Below, one piece after another: positions 42,004-50,671 of a stretch of 64,000 nt of DNA. Under the pieces are notes generated by a model. That model did no database searches and was not told the origin of the DNA. It was given only the letters and a program-made list of their open reading frames with translations. This DNA comes from JBMOKU01 sp049324315 (GTDB lineage: Bacteria > Bacillota > Clostridia > Peptostreptococcales > Thermotaleaceae), in the NCBI GenBank assembly GCA_049324315.1, contig JBMOKU010000023.1, positions 1 to 64,000 of the forward strand, in the 5' to 3' direction. The position numbers and the translations under genes are program-made. Position 1 is the first letter of the stretch; each line of letters starts with the position of its first letter.

Positions 42004-42130
42004 GTTAGACTTCTATTTGGTTAGAAGTTAGAGGTTAGAAGTTTCAGGGTCGATCTTATTAGCTTTTAAATCCCTAAAAACCCAAAAGATAGACATAAAG
42101 CCTCTAACATCTAACTTCTAACGTCTAACC
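42004..42130. repeat. Heptad-repeat element E6 between the T-box and trpP
   Basis: Left end GTTAGAC (42004-42010), then GTTAGAA, GTTAGAG, GTTAGAA (42020-42040). Right end TCTAACA, TCTAACT, TCTAACG, TCTAACC (42103-42130). The two ends can pair over about 28 bases. It lies inside the transcript between the T-box terminator and the trpP start, so it would be part of the trpP mRNA leader. The remaining leader (42131-42297) holds no gene of usual size. Confidence 0.8.
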
Positions 42131-42297
42131 ACATTTATAGATTTTCTTGGTACAGAAATGAGCCTAATGTAATAAATCTAGTTTTAAAGTTGGATATCTT
42201 TAAGAGGAGGTGGACAGAATGCCGTGAGCTTCAGAAGAAATCGATTGGAAATACACCAGTATTCACGTACAAAACACAATAAAAGGAGAGATTGATT

Positions 42298-42819
42298 ATG
42301 AATTTACGAAAAAATATTTTAACGGCATTACTGATTGCCATTGGATTAATTCTTCACCAAGTTATTCCAGGTACCATTGGAAGCATGAAATTTGATATGT
42401 TACTTTCCGTCATCTTTGTTGCCCTATTGATTAATCAAGATGGCAAAAACGCTGTTGTCACAGCATTATTAGGCGGTATCATTACTGCTATGACCACCAC
42501 CTTTCCGGGAGGACAACTGCCCAATATCATCGATAAACTCATTACCAGCGGCTGTGTATTCCTTATGATCAAAGGAGCTGGCAGGTTCAGAAACAACAGC
42601 ATTGTTGTCGGTGCCATCTCTTTTATTGGTACAATCATCAGCGGGGTTGTATTCTTGACCTCAGCATTTTATATTGTAGGCTTGCCGGCCCCATTTAAAG
42701 CATTATTCCTTGGCATCGTCCTACCAACAGCTGTAACCAATATCCTTGTAACCTTATTGATCTATCATGCAGTAAAACTCGCTATGAAGGCTACAGGAAT
42801 GAAATTTGTCCAGTCTTAA
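42298..42819 (+). CDS. trpP: Tryptophan transporter
   Basis: A 173-residue protein with about five or six hydrophobic helices, of the TrpP family. It starts MNLRKNILTALLIAIGLILHQ, has TTTFPGGQLPNIIDKLITSG near residue 68, and ends with a short amphipathic tail. I chose the ATG at 42298-42300 with AAAGGAGAG seven bases upstream. The Trp T-box leader confirms the substrate. Confidence 0.93.
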   Translation: MNLRKNILTALLIAIGLILHQVIPGTIGSMKFDMLLSVIFVALLINQDGKNAVVTALLGGIITAMTTTFPGGQLPNIIDKLITSGCVFLMIKGAGRFRNNSIVVGAISFIGTIISGVVFLTSAFYIVGLPAPFKALFLGIVLPTAVTNILVTLLIYHAVKLAMKATGMKFVQS

Positions 42820-42843
42820 TTCATATAAATTCAATCATAAGAA

Positions 42844-42885
42844 GAATAGTGAAAGACCACCCTTTCAGGCAGTCTTTTACTATTC
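42844..42885. terminator. Bidirectional terminator between trpP and the DUF1189 gene
   Basis: Arms GAATAGTGAAAGAC (42844-42857) and GTCTTTTACTATTC (42872-42885) pair with one mismatch. The plus-strand tail is TAATTTGGTTTT and the minus-strand tail TTCTTATG. It serves two convergent genes and overlaps the stop of the minus-strand gene. Confidence 0.7.
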
Positions 42886-43689
42886 TAATTTGGTTTTATC
42901 CATTTCTATCCACGCTTCTTTTTCTTCCCGGATCAGTTTCATAACCTTCCAAAGATAGAAGACGACAATTCCATAGTAGATAACGAAAAAGAAAGGAATC
43001 TGAATAGACACCAATCCCATAACTGTCTTGATAATGGTAGGCAGTGTAATAGCATATATCCCTATTTTATAGATATTACCATATTCCAATCTAGCTTTTG
43101 CTATGCCATTAACAATCAATCCCAGCAAACTGATGAACAATGTACTGATCAGCTTTCCGATTATGGTACCTAGTAATATGAATATAACTGCAATCACACT
43201 CATCCATTTTAAGAAAGGTATCCACCGTTCTACATCTTGTTTATTGAAATCAAATTCTTTTATCTGACTAAAATCAAATTCCTTTGTTTGGATGCTATTT
43301 TCTTTTGATACCAATTTATGTTTAGAAAGGAATACACCGCTGTCATAATCGTCCAGTATGCTTTCATCCGTTTGGCCTGTGGTATCAATTACCACAATAG
43401 CCCCTTCACCTTCCTCAAGTATCATCGGCATCTCTGCATAAACCTCTAATTCACCATTTTGAAAAGTGAAATCCGGAATTTCATCTCGAAATCCATCGAT
43501 CATCGCGTTTACACCAAAGTTTATATCGTAAACAGCCTTTATTGAGCCAGCAAATCCAAACAACAGCGAAATAAGCACCAAATATATAAAAGCTTTTCCT
43601 AAAGATTCCTTCAAAATTCGTTGATAAAATCCAAAACTGGATATGCTCTTTATGAGTTTTTCCGTGAACTTGATTTTTTGACCTTCCAC
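42880..43689 (-). CDS. DUF1189-family membrane protein
   Basis: A 269-residue protein with an N-terminal helix near residue 30, an extracytoplasmic part with ILEEGEGAIVVIDTTGQTDE, and four helices in the C-terminal half. This layout and KEFDFNKQDVERWIPFLKW fit DUF1189. I chose a GTG start at 43687-43689 because GGAGGACATATT lies upstream. No function is established for the family. Confidence 0.8.
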   Translation of the reverse strand: MEGQKIKFTEKLIKSISSFGFYQRILKESLGKAFIYLVLISLLFGFAGSIKAVYDINFGVNAMIDGFRDEIPDFTFQNGELEVYAEMPMILEEGEGAIVVIDTTGQTDESILDDYDSGVFLSKHKLVSKENSIQTKEFDFSQIKEFDFNKQDVERWIPFLKWMSVIAVIFILLGTIIGKLISTLFISLLGLIVNGIAKARLEYGNIYKIGIYAITLPTIIKTVMGLVSIQIPFFFVIYYGIVVFYLWKVMKLIREEKEAWIEMDKTKLE

Positions 43690-43861
43690 AATATGTCCTC
43701 CTTTACTATTTTGATACACTGCATAATGTATGCAGGCGATTCATTTTGTTTGAACCCTCTTTCATGGTATGCTGCTATCACGATTTTCATACATTGTCCT
43801 CAATATATATTCTCCATAAAATACCAATTATCTTCTTTTTCCCGTGAAATCATTTATCATG

Positions 43862-43909
43862 AAAAAAATAATGGATTAGAATGCTTACAAATGCAGCATT
43901 CTAATCCAT
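43862..43909 (-). terminator. Terminator of the AAA/DUF4143 ATPase gene
   Basis: Perfect 15-bp arms ATGGATTAGAATGCT (43871-43885) and AGCATTCTAATCCAT (43895-43909). The minus-strand tail is TATTTTTTTC. It lies 33 bases after the stop at 43942. Confidence 0.9.
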
Positions 43910-43941
43910 CTGTTATATTCTTATAAACATCCTACTCCCAC

Positions 43942-45255
43942 TCAAATGATATCTTGCTTTGACATTGACTCTATCGCCCACAGCGGCAAGTTAAGCAGCC
44001 AATCTTCTTTCTTATATTCCGTCATGGCTGTGCGGATTGAGATTTTCGGCCGGAATTTTTCATAGTAGGTTTTGAGGCTTTTTGCTTTCAAATTTGTTTC
44101 GGCCTTTACCTCAATAGGTATAATCTCCGTGCCGGTATCGATTAGGAAGTCGATTTCGGCACCGCCACGGTCATTTGTCCAGTAATAAGTTTCTAGACCA
44201 TTAATCGTCTTTAGCTGCTGCAAAACATATTGTTCTGTCAGAGCACCTTTGAATTCTTTAAAAAGCCCGTTGCCATCAAGTAGTACGGTTTGATTTAGCC
44301 TTACCATGCACGACAGCAGCCCCACATCCAGCAGGAATAGCTTAAACGCCTTTAAGTCTTCATAGGCCTTTAACGGCAGGCTGGGAGCTGTTGCACGCTG
44401 CACCTTATGAACAAGGCCGCAATCTGTTAGCCACAGCATGGCCATTTCGTAGTCTTTTGCCCTTGAGCCCTCTTTGATAAGACCGTAGATAAATTTCTTG
44501 TTCTCTTTCGTAAGCTGTGACGGAATACTGTTCCAAAGCATACGGATGCGTGGCACAACCTCGTTGGGTGCATGTTTGGAAAAATCCTGTTCATAGGCCG
44601 CGAGAATACGCTGCTGTATCTCCCGCGCCTCATTAAAATCATGGTTATCGGCAAAATTCGCAACAACTTCCGGCATACCACCTACATAATAATAATACTT
44701 AAGCAAATCGATGTACTCCTGCTTAAAAGTGGTTGCCAATTCGAAATCGCCCTTTTCAATCAGTTCGATAAATTGTTGTTTGCCCATAGCCCGCATAAAC
44801 TCTATGAAGGATAATGGGTAAAGGTCAAGAAATTCCACTTTACCAACAGGAAATGATGTACCTTGATGCAAAGCAACACCGAGCAAAGAGCCAGCGCAAA
44901 CGATCTGGTACTGTGGGGCATTTTCATTAAAGTATTTGAGGGATGTTAATGCCTTTGGCACTTCCTGTATTTCGTCAAAAATAAGCAGCGTATTAGCCGG
45001 ATCAATCTTATGGCCTGCGTAAAGCTCCAAGCCTGTGATAATCCGGTCAATCTTCATATCAGCAGCAAACAGATCCTTCATCTGTTGGTTATTGTCAAAA
45101 CTAATATAGACCGTCTCCTTGTAGGCGGTCCGTCCAAACTCTTTCATCAGCCAAGTCTTGCCGACCTGACGCGCTCCTCGAATAATGAGGGGCTTTTTAT
45201 TTTTCTTCTGCTTCCATTTATGGAGCTGCTCAATTGCAGTACGATACAATGCCAT
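43942..45255 (-). CDS. AAA-type ATPase with DUF4143 domain
   Basis: A 437-residue protein. The Walker A motif is IIRGARQVGKTWL near residue 25 and Walker B is TLLIFDEIQE near residue 92. The C-terminal DUF4143 part has NDRGGAEIDFLIDTGTEIIPIE near residue 365, like a nuclease-fold segment. Many such genes are scattered single accessory genes. The start could also be a TTG two codons later, with GAGGTGA five bases upstream. It is its own transcription unit and the role is unknown. Confidence 0.88.
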   Translation of the reverse strand: MALYRTAIEQLHKWKQKKNKKPLIIRGARQVGKTWLMKEFGRTAYKETVYISFDNNQQMKDLFAADMKIDRIITGLELYAGHKIDPANTLLIFDEIQEVPKALTSLKYFNENAPQYQIVCAGSLLGVALHQGTSFPVGKVEFLDLYPLSFIEFMRAMGKQQFIELIEKGDFELATTFKQEYIDLLKYYYYVGGMPEVVANFADNHDFNEAREIQQRILAAYEQDFSKHAPNEVVPRIRMLWNSIPSQLTKENKKFIYGLIKEGSRAKDYEMAMLWLTDCGLVHKVQRATAPSLPLKAYEDLKAFKLFLLDVGLLSCMVRLNQTVLLDGNGLFKEFKGALTEQYVLQQLKTINGLETYYWTNDRGGAEIDFLIDTGTEIIPIEVKAETNLKAKSLKTYYEKFRPKISIRTAMTEYKKEDWLLNLPLWAIESMSKQDII

Positions 45256-45394
45256 CACCTCACAAAGGTATTATACTCTATTTTAACAAAAATTACAACG
45301 AATATTATGAATTCAAATACATTTTTTACAGCGAATAAGTTTGCTTCTTCTGTGATACAAAACTATAATGTACTCAAAATGGAGCCAAAAGGTA

Positions 45395-45441
45395 TAAAAA
45401 CACCCCAAAAACCTTGTAAAAAAAACAAGGCTTTCGGGGTT
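45395..45441 (-). terminator. Terminator of guaB-guaA
   Basis: Arms ACCCCAAAAACCTTGT (45402-45417) and ACAAGGCTTTCGGGGT (45425-45440) pair well around a T-rich loop. On the minus strand TGTTTTTATA follows. It lies nine bases after guaA. Confidence 0.9.
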
Positions 45442-45449
45442 TATTTTTT

Positions 45450-46985
45450 CTACTCCCACTCAATGGTTGAAGGAGGCTTGGAAGTGATGTCATAAACAAT
45501 ACGATTTACATGATCCACTTCATTGACAATACGATTTGAAACTTTCTCCAATACTTCATAAGGGATTCTTGCCCAGTCTGAAGTCATTCCATCTGTACTT
45601 GTTACGGCACGAATGGCTACCGTATGGCTGTAGGTTCTTTCGTCTCCCATTACGCCCACGCTGCGGATATTGGGTAGGCAAGTGAAGTACTGCCATATAT
45701 CCTTCTCCAATCCGGCCTTCTTAATCTCATCTCTAAGAATAGCATCGGATTCTCTAACGATAAGAAGCTTATCTTCCGTAATCTCACCCAACACTCTAAT
45801 GGCTAAACCAGGTCCTGGGAATGGTTGTCTCCATACGATTTCTGCCGGGATTTCCAGCTCTTCTCCTACTTTTCTTACTTCATCCTTAAACAGCTGACGG
45901 AGAGGCTCGATTAAGGAGAACTGCATATCTTCAGGAAGTCCGCCTACATTATGGTGACTCTTGATCACAGCTGCGGTGTCTGTACCACTTTCAATGACAT
46001 CAGGATACACGGTACCTTGCACTAGGTAATCAATTTGTCCAAGCTTAGATGCTTCTTCCTCAAATACACGGATAAACTCTTCCCCAATGATTTTTCGCTT
46101 CGTTTCAGGGTCTGATACGCCCTTAAGCTTTCCTAAGAAGCGTTCCTGTGCATTGACACGGATAAGATTCATGTGGAATTTCTCTTTAAAGATTTGCTCC
46201 ACCTGATCGCCTTCATCTTTTCGAAGCAAACCATGATCTACAAAGATACAAGTTAATTGGTTACCAATGGCCTTATGCACCAGCACTGCAGCAACGGAAG
46301 AATCTACACCGCCGGATAAAGCACAGAGTACCTTTTTATCTCCTACCTTTTCCTTGATTTCTTTGATCGTTTGCTGGGCAAAGTCGTGCATATTCCACTG
46401 GCCTGTACACCCGCATACTTCATACAGGAAGTTTCGGATGATCTCTCGTCCTTTTTCCGTATGCTCTACTTCAGGATGGAATTGTACGGCATACAGCTTC
46501 TTACTGCTATTTTTCATAGCAGCAACAGGACAGTTGTCCGTAGTAGCCGTAACTTCAAAACCTTGAGGCGGTATTTCAATAAAATCTGTATGACTCATCC
46601 AGCATTTTGTTTGATTGGATATGTTATAAAGGATACCTTCACCGTCTTTAATGTTCAGTTCCACTCTTCCATATTCTCTGGAAGAAGCTCGATTTACCTT
46701 GCCGCCGAACATCTGGGCCATTAGCTGACCGCCATAGCAAATCCCTAGAACAGGAATACCTAATTCAAATATTTCTTTATCACAGGATGGTGCATCTTCT
46801 GCATAAACACTGGCAGGACCTCCTGTAAAAATGATTCCGATAGGGTTCTTTTCCTTTATTTTTTCAATGGAATATTTATAGGGTACAACTTCACAGTATA
46901 CGTTAGCTTCCCGAACTCTTCTGGCAATCAACTGATTATACTGGCCGCCAAAGTCGATGATTAAGATCAATTCTTGGTTATTCAT
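45450..46985 (-). CDS. guaA: GMP synthase (glutamine-hydrolysing)
   Basis: GuaA aminates XMP to GMP. The N-terminal class I amidotransferase has nucleophile Cys in GICYGGQLMAQ near residue 82 and His-Glu in FHPEVEHTE near residue 168. The ATP pyrophosphatase domain has the LSGGVDSSVAA P-loop near residue 225. It ends with the C-terminal signature PPSTIEWE. The length of 511 is normal. GGGGAGGACAAAT precedes the ATG. It lies 18 bases after guaB and shares its riboswitch. Confidence 0.98.
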   Translation of the reverse strand: MNNQELILIIDFGGQYNQLIARRVREANVYCEVVPYKYSIEKIKEKNPIGIIFTGGPASVYAEDAPSCDKEIFELGIPVLGICYGGQLMAQMFGGKVNRASSREYGRVELNIKDGEGILYNISNQTKCWMSHTDFIEIPPQGFEVTATTDNCPVAAMKNSSKKLYAVQFHPEVEHTEKGREIIRNFLYEVCGCTGQWNMHDFAQQTIKEIKEKVGDKKVLCALSGGVDSSVAAVLVHKAIGNQLTCIFVDHGLLRKDEGDQVEQIFKEKFHMNLIRVNAQERFLGKLKGVSDPETKRKIIGEEFIRVFEEEASKLGQIDYLVQGTVYPDVIESGTDTAAVIKSHHNVGGLPEDMQFSLIEPLRQLFKDEVRKVGEELEIPAEIVWRQPFPGPGLAIRVLGEITEDKLLIVRESDAILRDEIKKAGLEKDIWQYFTCLPNIRSVGVMGDERTYSHTVAIRAVTSTDGMTSDWARIPYEVLEKVSNRIVNEVDHVNRIVYDITSKPPSTIEWE

Positions 46986-47003
46986 ATTTGTCCTCCCCTT
47001 GTG

Positions 47004-48464
47004 TTACTCATTTACACTGTAGTTTGGTGCTTCTTTTGTAATGGTGATGTCATGGGGATGGCTTTCCCGCAGACCTGCAGCTGTAATTTTTATGAATTTT
47101 CCATTTTCCTTCAAATCCTTTATGGTAGCTGTGCCACAGTAACCCATACCGGATTTTAACCCGCCTACCAATTGATATACAATATCCCTTAATGGACCTC
47201 TATAAGGTACTTTTCCTTCGACGCCTTCCGGTACAAATTTTTTGGCGTCTTCCTGGAAGTAACGGTCCTTGCTGCCGCAAGCCATTGCTGCCATGGAGCC
47301 CATACCTCTATAGACTTTGAAGCTTCTACCTTTATAAATCACCATTTCACCAGGGCTCTCTTCTGTTCCTGCAAATAAGGATCCGATCATACATACATCA
47401 GCACCGGCAGCAATGGCTTTAGGAATATCCCCTGAATACTTAATGCCTCCGTCAGCAATAATCGGAATATCATATTTTTTCGCCACGGCGGCACAGTCAT
47501 ATACGGCAGTTACTTGCGGTACACCGATGCCGGCAACCACTCTTGTGGTACAGATAGACCCTGGTCCGATGCCTACCTTCACTGCGTCTGCCCCAGCTTG
47601 GATCAGGTCTTCTGTGGCTTCACCCGTTGCAACATTACCGGCAATCACTTGAAGGTCTGGATAGATAGCCTTCACTCTCCGTACTGCATCAATAACGCCT
47701 TGGGAATGTCCATGGGCCGTATCAATAACAATCACATCTACTCCGGCTTTTACTAAGGCTTCTGTTCTTTGCAGCATATCTCCTGTTATACCGATGGCAG
47801 CTCCCACCAGCAGTCTTCCTCTTTCATCCTTGGCCGAGTTCGGATACTGGATAGCCTTTTCGATATCCTTGATGGTAATCAATCCCTTTAGGTATCCTTC
47901 ATCATCAACAATGGGCAGCTTTTCTATTTTTCTGCTCTTCAGGATTTTCTCTGCTTCAGCCATGGAGATTCCTTCTTTTGCCGTAACGAGATTGTCCTTC
48001 GTCATGGCATCCTGAATCTTTCTGTTCATGTCATTTTCAAATCTTATATCACGATTGGTAAGAATCCCCACAAGCTTCATGTTTTTGTCTGTAATGGGAA
48101 CCCCGGAAATATGATATCTTTCCATCAGCTCCAATGCATCCGCAATCACATTGTCCGGCGATAAGTAGAAGGGGTCGACAATGACACCATGTTCGCTCCT
48201 TTTAACCTTATCTACTTCCAAAGCCTGTCTCTCAATGGTCATATTCTTATGGATGATACCAATACCACCCTCTCTGGCCATGGCAATAGCCAGCTTTGAT
48301 TCTGTAACTGTATCCATGCCGGCACTCATGATCGGTATATTAAGACGGATTTTCTTTGTCAATCTTGTCTTTACGTCAACATCCTTAGGCAGTGTATTTG
48401 ATTTTTGTGGAATTAATAATACATCATCAAAGGTTAAACCCTCTTTCAGTAATTTGCCTTCCAT
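47004..48464 (-). CDS. guaB: IMP dehydrogenase
   Basis: GuaB oxidises IMP to XMP with NAD, the entry step to guanine nucleotides. The start at 48462-48464 has GGGAGGATAAA upstream and gives a normal 486-residue product, MEGKLLKEGLTFDDVLL. The longer frame includes untranslated leader. Two CBS domains lie at about residues 95-210. The catalytic Cys is in GIGPGSICTTR near residue 305. It is the first gene of the guaB-guaA unit. Confidence 0.98.
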   Translation of the reverse strand: MEGKLLKEGLTFDDVLLIPQKSNTLPKDVDVKTRLTKKIRLNIPIMSAGMDTVTESKLAIAMAREGGIGIIHKNMTIERQALEVDKVKRSEHGVIVDPFYLSPDNVIADALELMERYHISGVPITDKNMKLVGILTNRDIRFENDMNRKIQDAMTKDNLVTAKEGISMAEAEKILKSRKIEKLPIVDDEGYLKGLITIKDIEKAIQYPNSAKDERGRLLVGAAIGITGDMLQRTEALVKAGVDVIVIDTAHGHSQGVIDAVRRVKAIYPDLQVIAGNVATGEATEDLIQAGADAVKVGIGPGSICTTRVVAGIGVPQVTAVYDCAAVAKKYDIPIIADGGIKYSGDIPKAIAAGADVCMIGSLFAGTEESPGEMVIYKGRSFKVYRGMGSMAAMACGSKDRYFQEDAKKFVPEGVEGKVPYRGPLRDIVYQLVGGLKSGMGYCGTATIKDLKENGKFIKITAAGLRESHPHDITITKEAPNYSVNE

Positions 48465-48585
48465 TTTATCCTCCCTTTCCATTTTAAAAATCTTTAAGAC
48501 TGCAAATCTATGAAGCAAATAAATCAAATTCTGAAGTTTGCTGTATATGCTGTCAAATCCTATCCTAGTTATGTCCCATCTACAA

Positions 48586-48631
48586 CAAAAAAATCCATAT
48601 AACAATTTCAGAGTGAAATTATTACATGGAT
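48586..48631 (-). terminator. Expression-platform terminator of the guaB riboswitch
   Basis: Arms ATCCATATAACAATTTCA (48593-48610) and TGAAATTATTACATGGAT (48614-48631) pair closely, and TTTTTTT follows on the minus strand. It lies 38 bases after the aptamer. Guanine binding should favour this terminator. Confidence 0.9.
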
Positions 48632-48668
48632 CTATAAAGACAGAAATATCCTATAGATATTGAATAAT

Positions 48669-48743
48669 CCCACTCATAGTTAGGTTATTTACGGTAACCT
48701 TGTAGAAACATCCGGGCCATATCCCCGAACATATATGAGGGTG
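48669..48743 (-). promoter_or_regulatory. Guanine riboswitch of guaB-guaA
   Basis: On the minus strand CACCCTCATATATG, GATATGG, TGTTTCTAC, TACCGTAAAT and AACTATGAGTGGG occur in order. P1 (CACCCTCATA / TATGAGTGGG), P2 and P3 (AGGTTA / TAACCT) form well. The specificity base in AACTATG is C, as for guanine. Loop P3 is the normal CCGTAAA, unlike the aptamer at 10075. Confidence 0.95.
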
Positions 48744-48764
48744 CATACATGATATTTTCTATAT

Positions 48765-48793
48765 AAAGTATCAGATATGAATTTCAAAGTCAA
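48765..48793 (-). promoter_or_regulatory. guaB promoter
   Basis: On the minus strand -35 TTGACT (48788-48793), a 17-base spacer and -10 TACTTT (48765-48770), placing the start about 15 bases upstream of the riboswitch. It begins 35 bases after the larC stop. Confidence 0.75.
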
Positions 48794-48827
48794 TATCTAT
48801 TGAGGAAAAATCATATATTCGGAATAT

Positions 48828-50150
48828 TTAGAAAGCATCGGCATTGTTTTTCGCCATTTCCATGGCTTCAAAATATTTCTTTACGGCCATCATCACATCC
48901 TCATAAACCTTTTGAAGTGGTATGCCAAAACCTAAGGCTACTTCTTTACAATCTTCGTATTCTGGCGCATATTTCCCGATTTTCCCGTCGATCAGCCCTA
49001 GTTTTATTGAAACCACACCATACTTTGTTTTGATTTTGATGATTTTCCGCTCCAAGGTGCTTCTATCCACCTGGTACTTTCGAATGCCGAAGGTTGTGGT
49101 TTCGCGGAAGAGCATTTTTTCCAAAGCATCTGCACACTGTTCTTCACACAAAACGGATAGCTTCACTGCCGGTCTGTTTTTCTTCATCACAATAGGTGTA
49201 TAAAACACATCCAAGGCCCCTTTCTCGAAGGCCTTTTCCATAATATAGCCGTATATCTCCGGGTTCATATCGTCTATATTCGTTTCCAGCATCAAAACCC
49301 TGCTGTTATCTTTTTTTTTTCCTAAACACACCCTTAAAAGATTCGGAATTTCAAGATCCTTTCTGCCAAGTCCATATCCCACTGCAGAAATTTCCATGGG
49401 AGGAATATCACCATATGCTTGCACCAAAGCTTTTACGATAGCTGCTCCTGTTGGTGTGACCAACTCAGTCTGAATCCCCTTATTATAAACGGGTACGTTC
49501 TTTAATATCTCTAACGTGGCAGGTGCCGGCACTGGAAATAACCCATGGGCACATTTGACAAAACCGGTGCCAATATGCAAGGGCGACCCGTATATTTCTT
49601 TCACACCCAGCAAATCAATGCAGATGGCAGTCCCTACAATGTCAACAATGGAATCCACCGCTCCCACCTCGTGGAAATGTACTTCTTCGATAGGTTTTCC
49701 ATGAATCTTGGCTTCTGCTTCTGCGACCAAACGGAAAATCTTTTTACTCATCTCTTTGACAGCATCCTTTAGTTGACTGCCATCAATAATATGTTCCACA
49801 TCATGAAGATTTCTATGTACATGCTCATGGTGATGGGTATTGTGCTGATGAACATGATCATGTTCATGATGGTGGTGGTGTTCATGATGATGACCATGTT
49901 CTTCCTGATGATGATGTTGATTATGCTCCTCTTCATCATGATGACAATCAGTCTCCAAGATCACATGAAAATCAGTGCCTGTAATACCCATCTTCACAGC
50001 CTTACGTACCTCTATCCGATAACCGTCAAGATTTAGCTTGCTCAGTTCATTCAAAAACACCTGCTGATCAATACCCAGATCAAGAAGGGCTCCAATTGTC
50101 ATGTCTCCACTAATCCCTGAAAAGCAATCAAAAAACAATACTCTTTCCAT
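48828..50150 (-). CDS. larC: Nickel-insertion protein LarC (fused form)
   Basis: LarC inserts nickel into the pincer cofactor of lactate racemase and related LarA-type enzymes. It begins MERVLFFDCFSGISGDMTIG, the family signature, and continues with EVHFHEVGAVDSIVDIVGTA near residue 155. A His-rich stretch (about residues 70-115) likely stores or binds nickel. The two parts encoded in two frames in Lactobacillus are one frame here. GGAGGTAGCG precedes the ATG at 50150. No larA, larB or larE lies in the window. Confidence 0.92.
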   Translation of the reverse strand: MERVLFFDCFSGISGDMTIGALLDLGIDQQVFLNELSKLNLDGYRIEVRKAVKMGITGTDFHVILETDCHHDEEEHNQHHHQEEHGHHHEHHHHHEHDHVHQHNTHHHEHVHRNLHDVEHIIDGSQLKDAVKEMSKKIFRLVAEAEAKIHGKPIEEVHFHEVGAVDSIVDIVGTAICIDLLGVKEIYGSPLHIGTGFVKCAHGLFPVPAPATLEILKNVPVYNKGIQTELVTPTGAAIVKALVQAYGDIPPMEISAVGYGLGRKDLEIPNLLRVCLGKKKDNSRVLMLETNIDDMNPEIYGYIMEKAFEKGALDVFYTPIVMKKNRPAVKLSVLCEEQCADALEKMLFRETTTFGIRKYQVDRSTLERKIIKIKTKYGVVSIKLGLIDGKIGKYAPEYEDCKEVALGFGIPLQKVYEDVMMAVKKYFEAMEMAKNNADAF

Positions 50151-50255
50151 CGCTACCTCCAACAGTATATTCTTTATTAACCGATAACAGGTCTTTTCTT
50201 CCTTACCTTTCCATTATAACATGGATCGACACCGATTTCTCCGGGATTTCGCAAA

Positions 50256-50280
50256 GAAAAAACCCCCTTTACGGGAGTTT
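50256..50280 (-). terminator. Terminator of the small-protein pair
   Basis: Arms AACCCCC (50261-50267) and GGGAGTT (50273-50279) are followed on the minus strand by TTTTCTTT. It directly follows the stop at 50284. Confidence 0.8.
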
Positions 50281-50283
50281 CTA

Positions 50284-50472
50284 CTACTTAAACTCATCTT
50301 CCAATTGATTCGTAAATTCATCCGGTGGTATTGCCCCTGCATCTTCGCCATAAAGTACATTTTCAGGCATATTGTTCAAAATGGCGGATTTTGATGCGGT
50401 ATTTCTTTTGCCTCTTTTTCCCAGGCCTCTAACATTCATACCATTAAACAATCTGTTCATAAAGTTGTTCAT
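50284..50472 (-). CDS. Small protein of unknown function
   Basis: A 62-residue protein with basic first half (RGLGKRGKRNTASKSA) and acidic end (DEFTNQLEDEFK). GGAGGAGGGTGCAGTG precedes the ATG. It follows a 58-residue ORF with 22 bases between and shares a terminator. No family was recognised. Nearby CotF-type genes suggest a sporulation setting. Confidence 0.6.
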   Translation of the reverse strand: MNNFMNRLFNGMNVRGLGKRGKRNTASKSAILNNMPENVLYGEDAGAIPPDEFTNQLEDEFK

Positions 50473-50494
50473 CACTGCACCCTCCTCCTATGAT

Positions 50495-50671
50495 TTAATG
50501 AATACTCTCCCTTACTTCATCTGCCTGCTTTGCCATCATCCATCCAAATTTCACGCTCTCTTTTACATCATGCCAGTGTAAAGAAGTATTTTGATTGACC
50601 TTATTCCAATTCATCTGAATATCATTTTCGATTTGTTCCCACTCCTCATGATACATGGTTCGTCGCTCCAC
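50495..50671 (-). CDS. Small 58-residue protein of unknown function
   Basis: AGGAGG lies six bases before a GTG at 50669-50671. The frame reads MERRTMYHEEWEQIEN at its start and ends MMAKQADEVRESIH. It is rich in Trp, His and charged residues and probably helical. The ATG at 50654-50656 is an alternative start without a ribosome site. It forms a two-gene unit with the small gene at 50284. Confidence 0.6.
   Translation of the reverse strand: MERRTMYHEEWEQIENDIQMNWNKVNQNTSLHWHDVKESVKFGWMMAKQADEVRESIH

Noticed and set aside
49773..50036. Met-rich 87-codon frame opposite larC
   Set aside because: It is the antisense reading of the His codons (CAT/CAC) in larC, which give ATG/GTG on the other strand.
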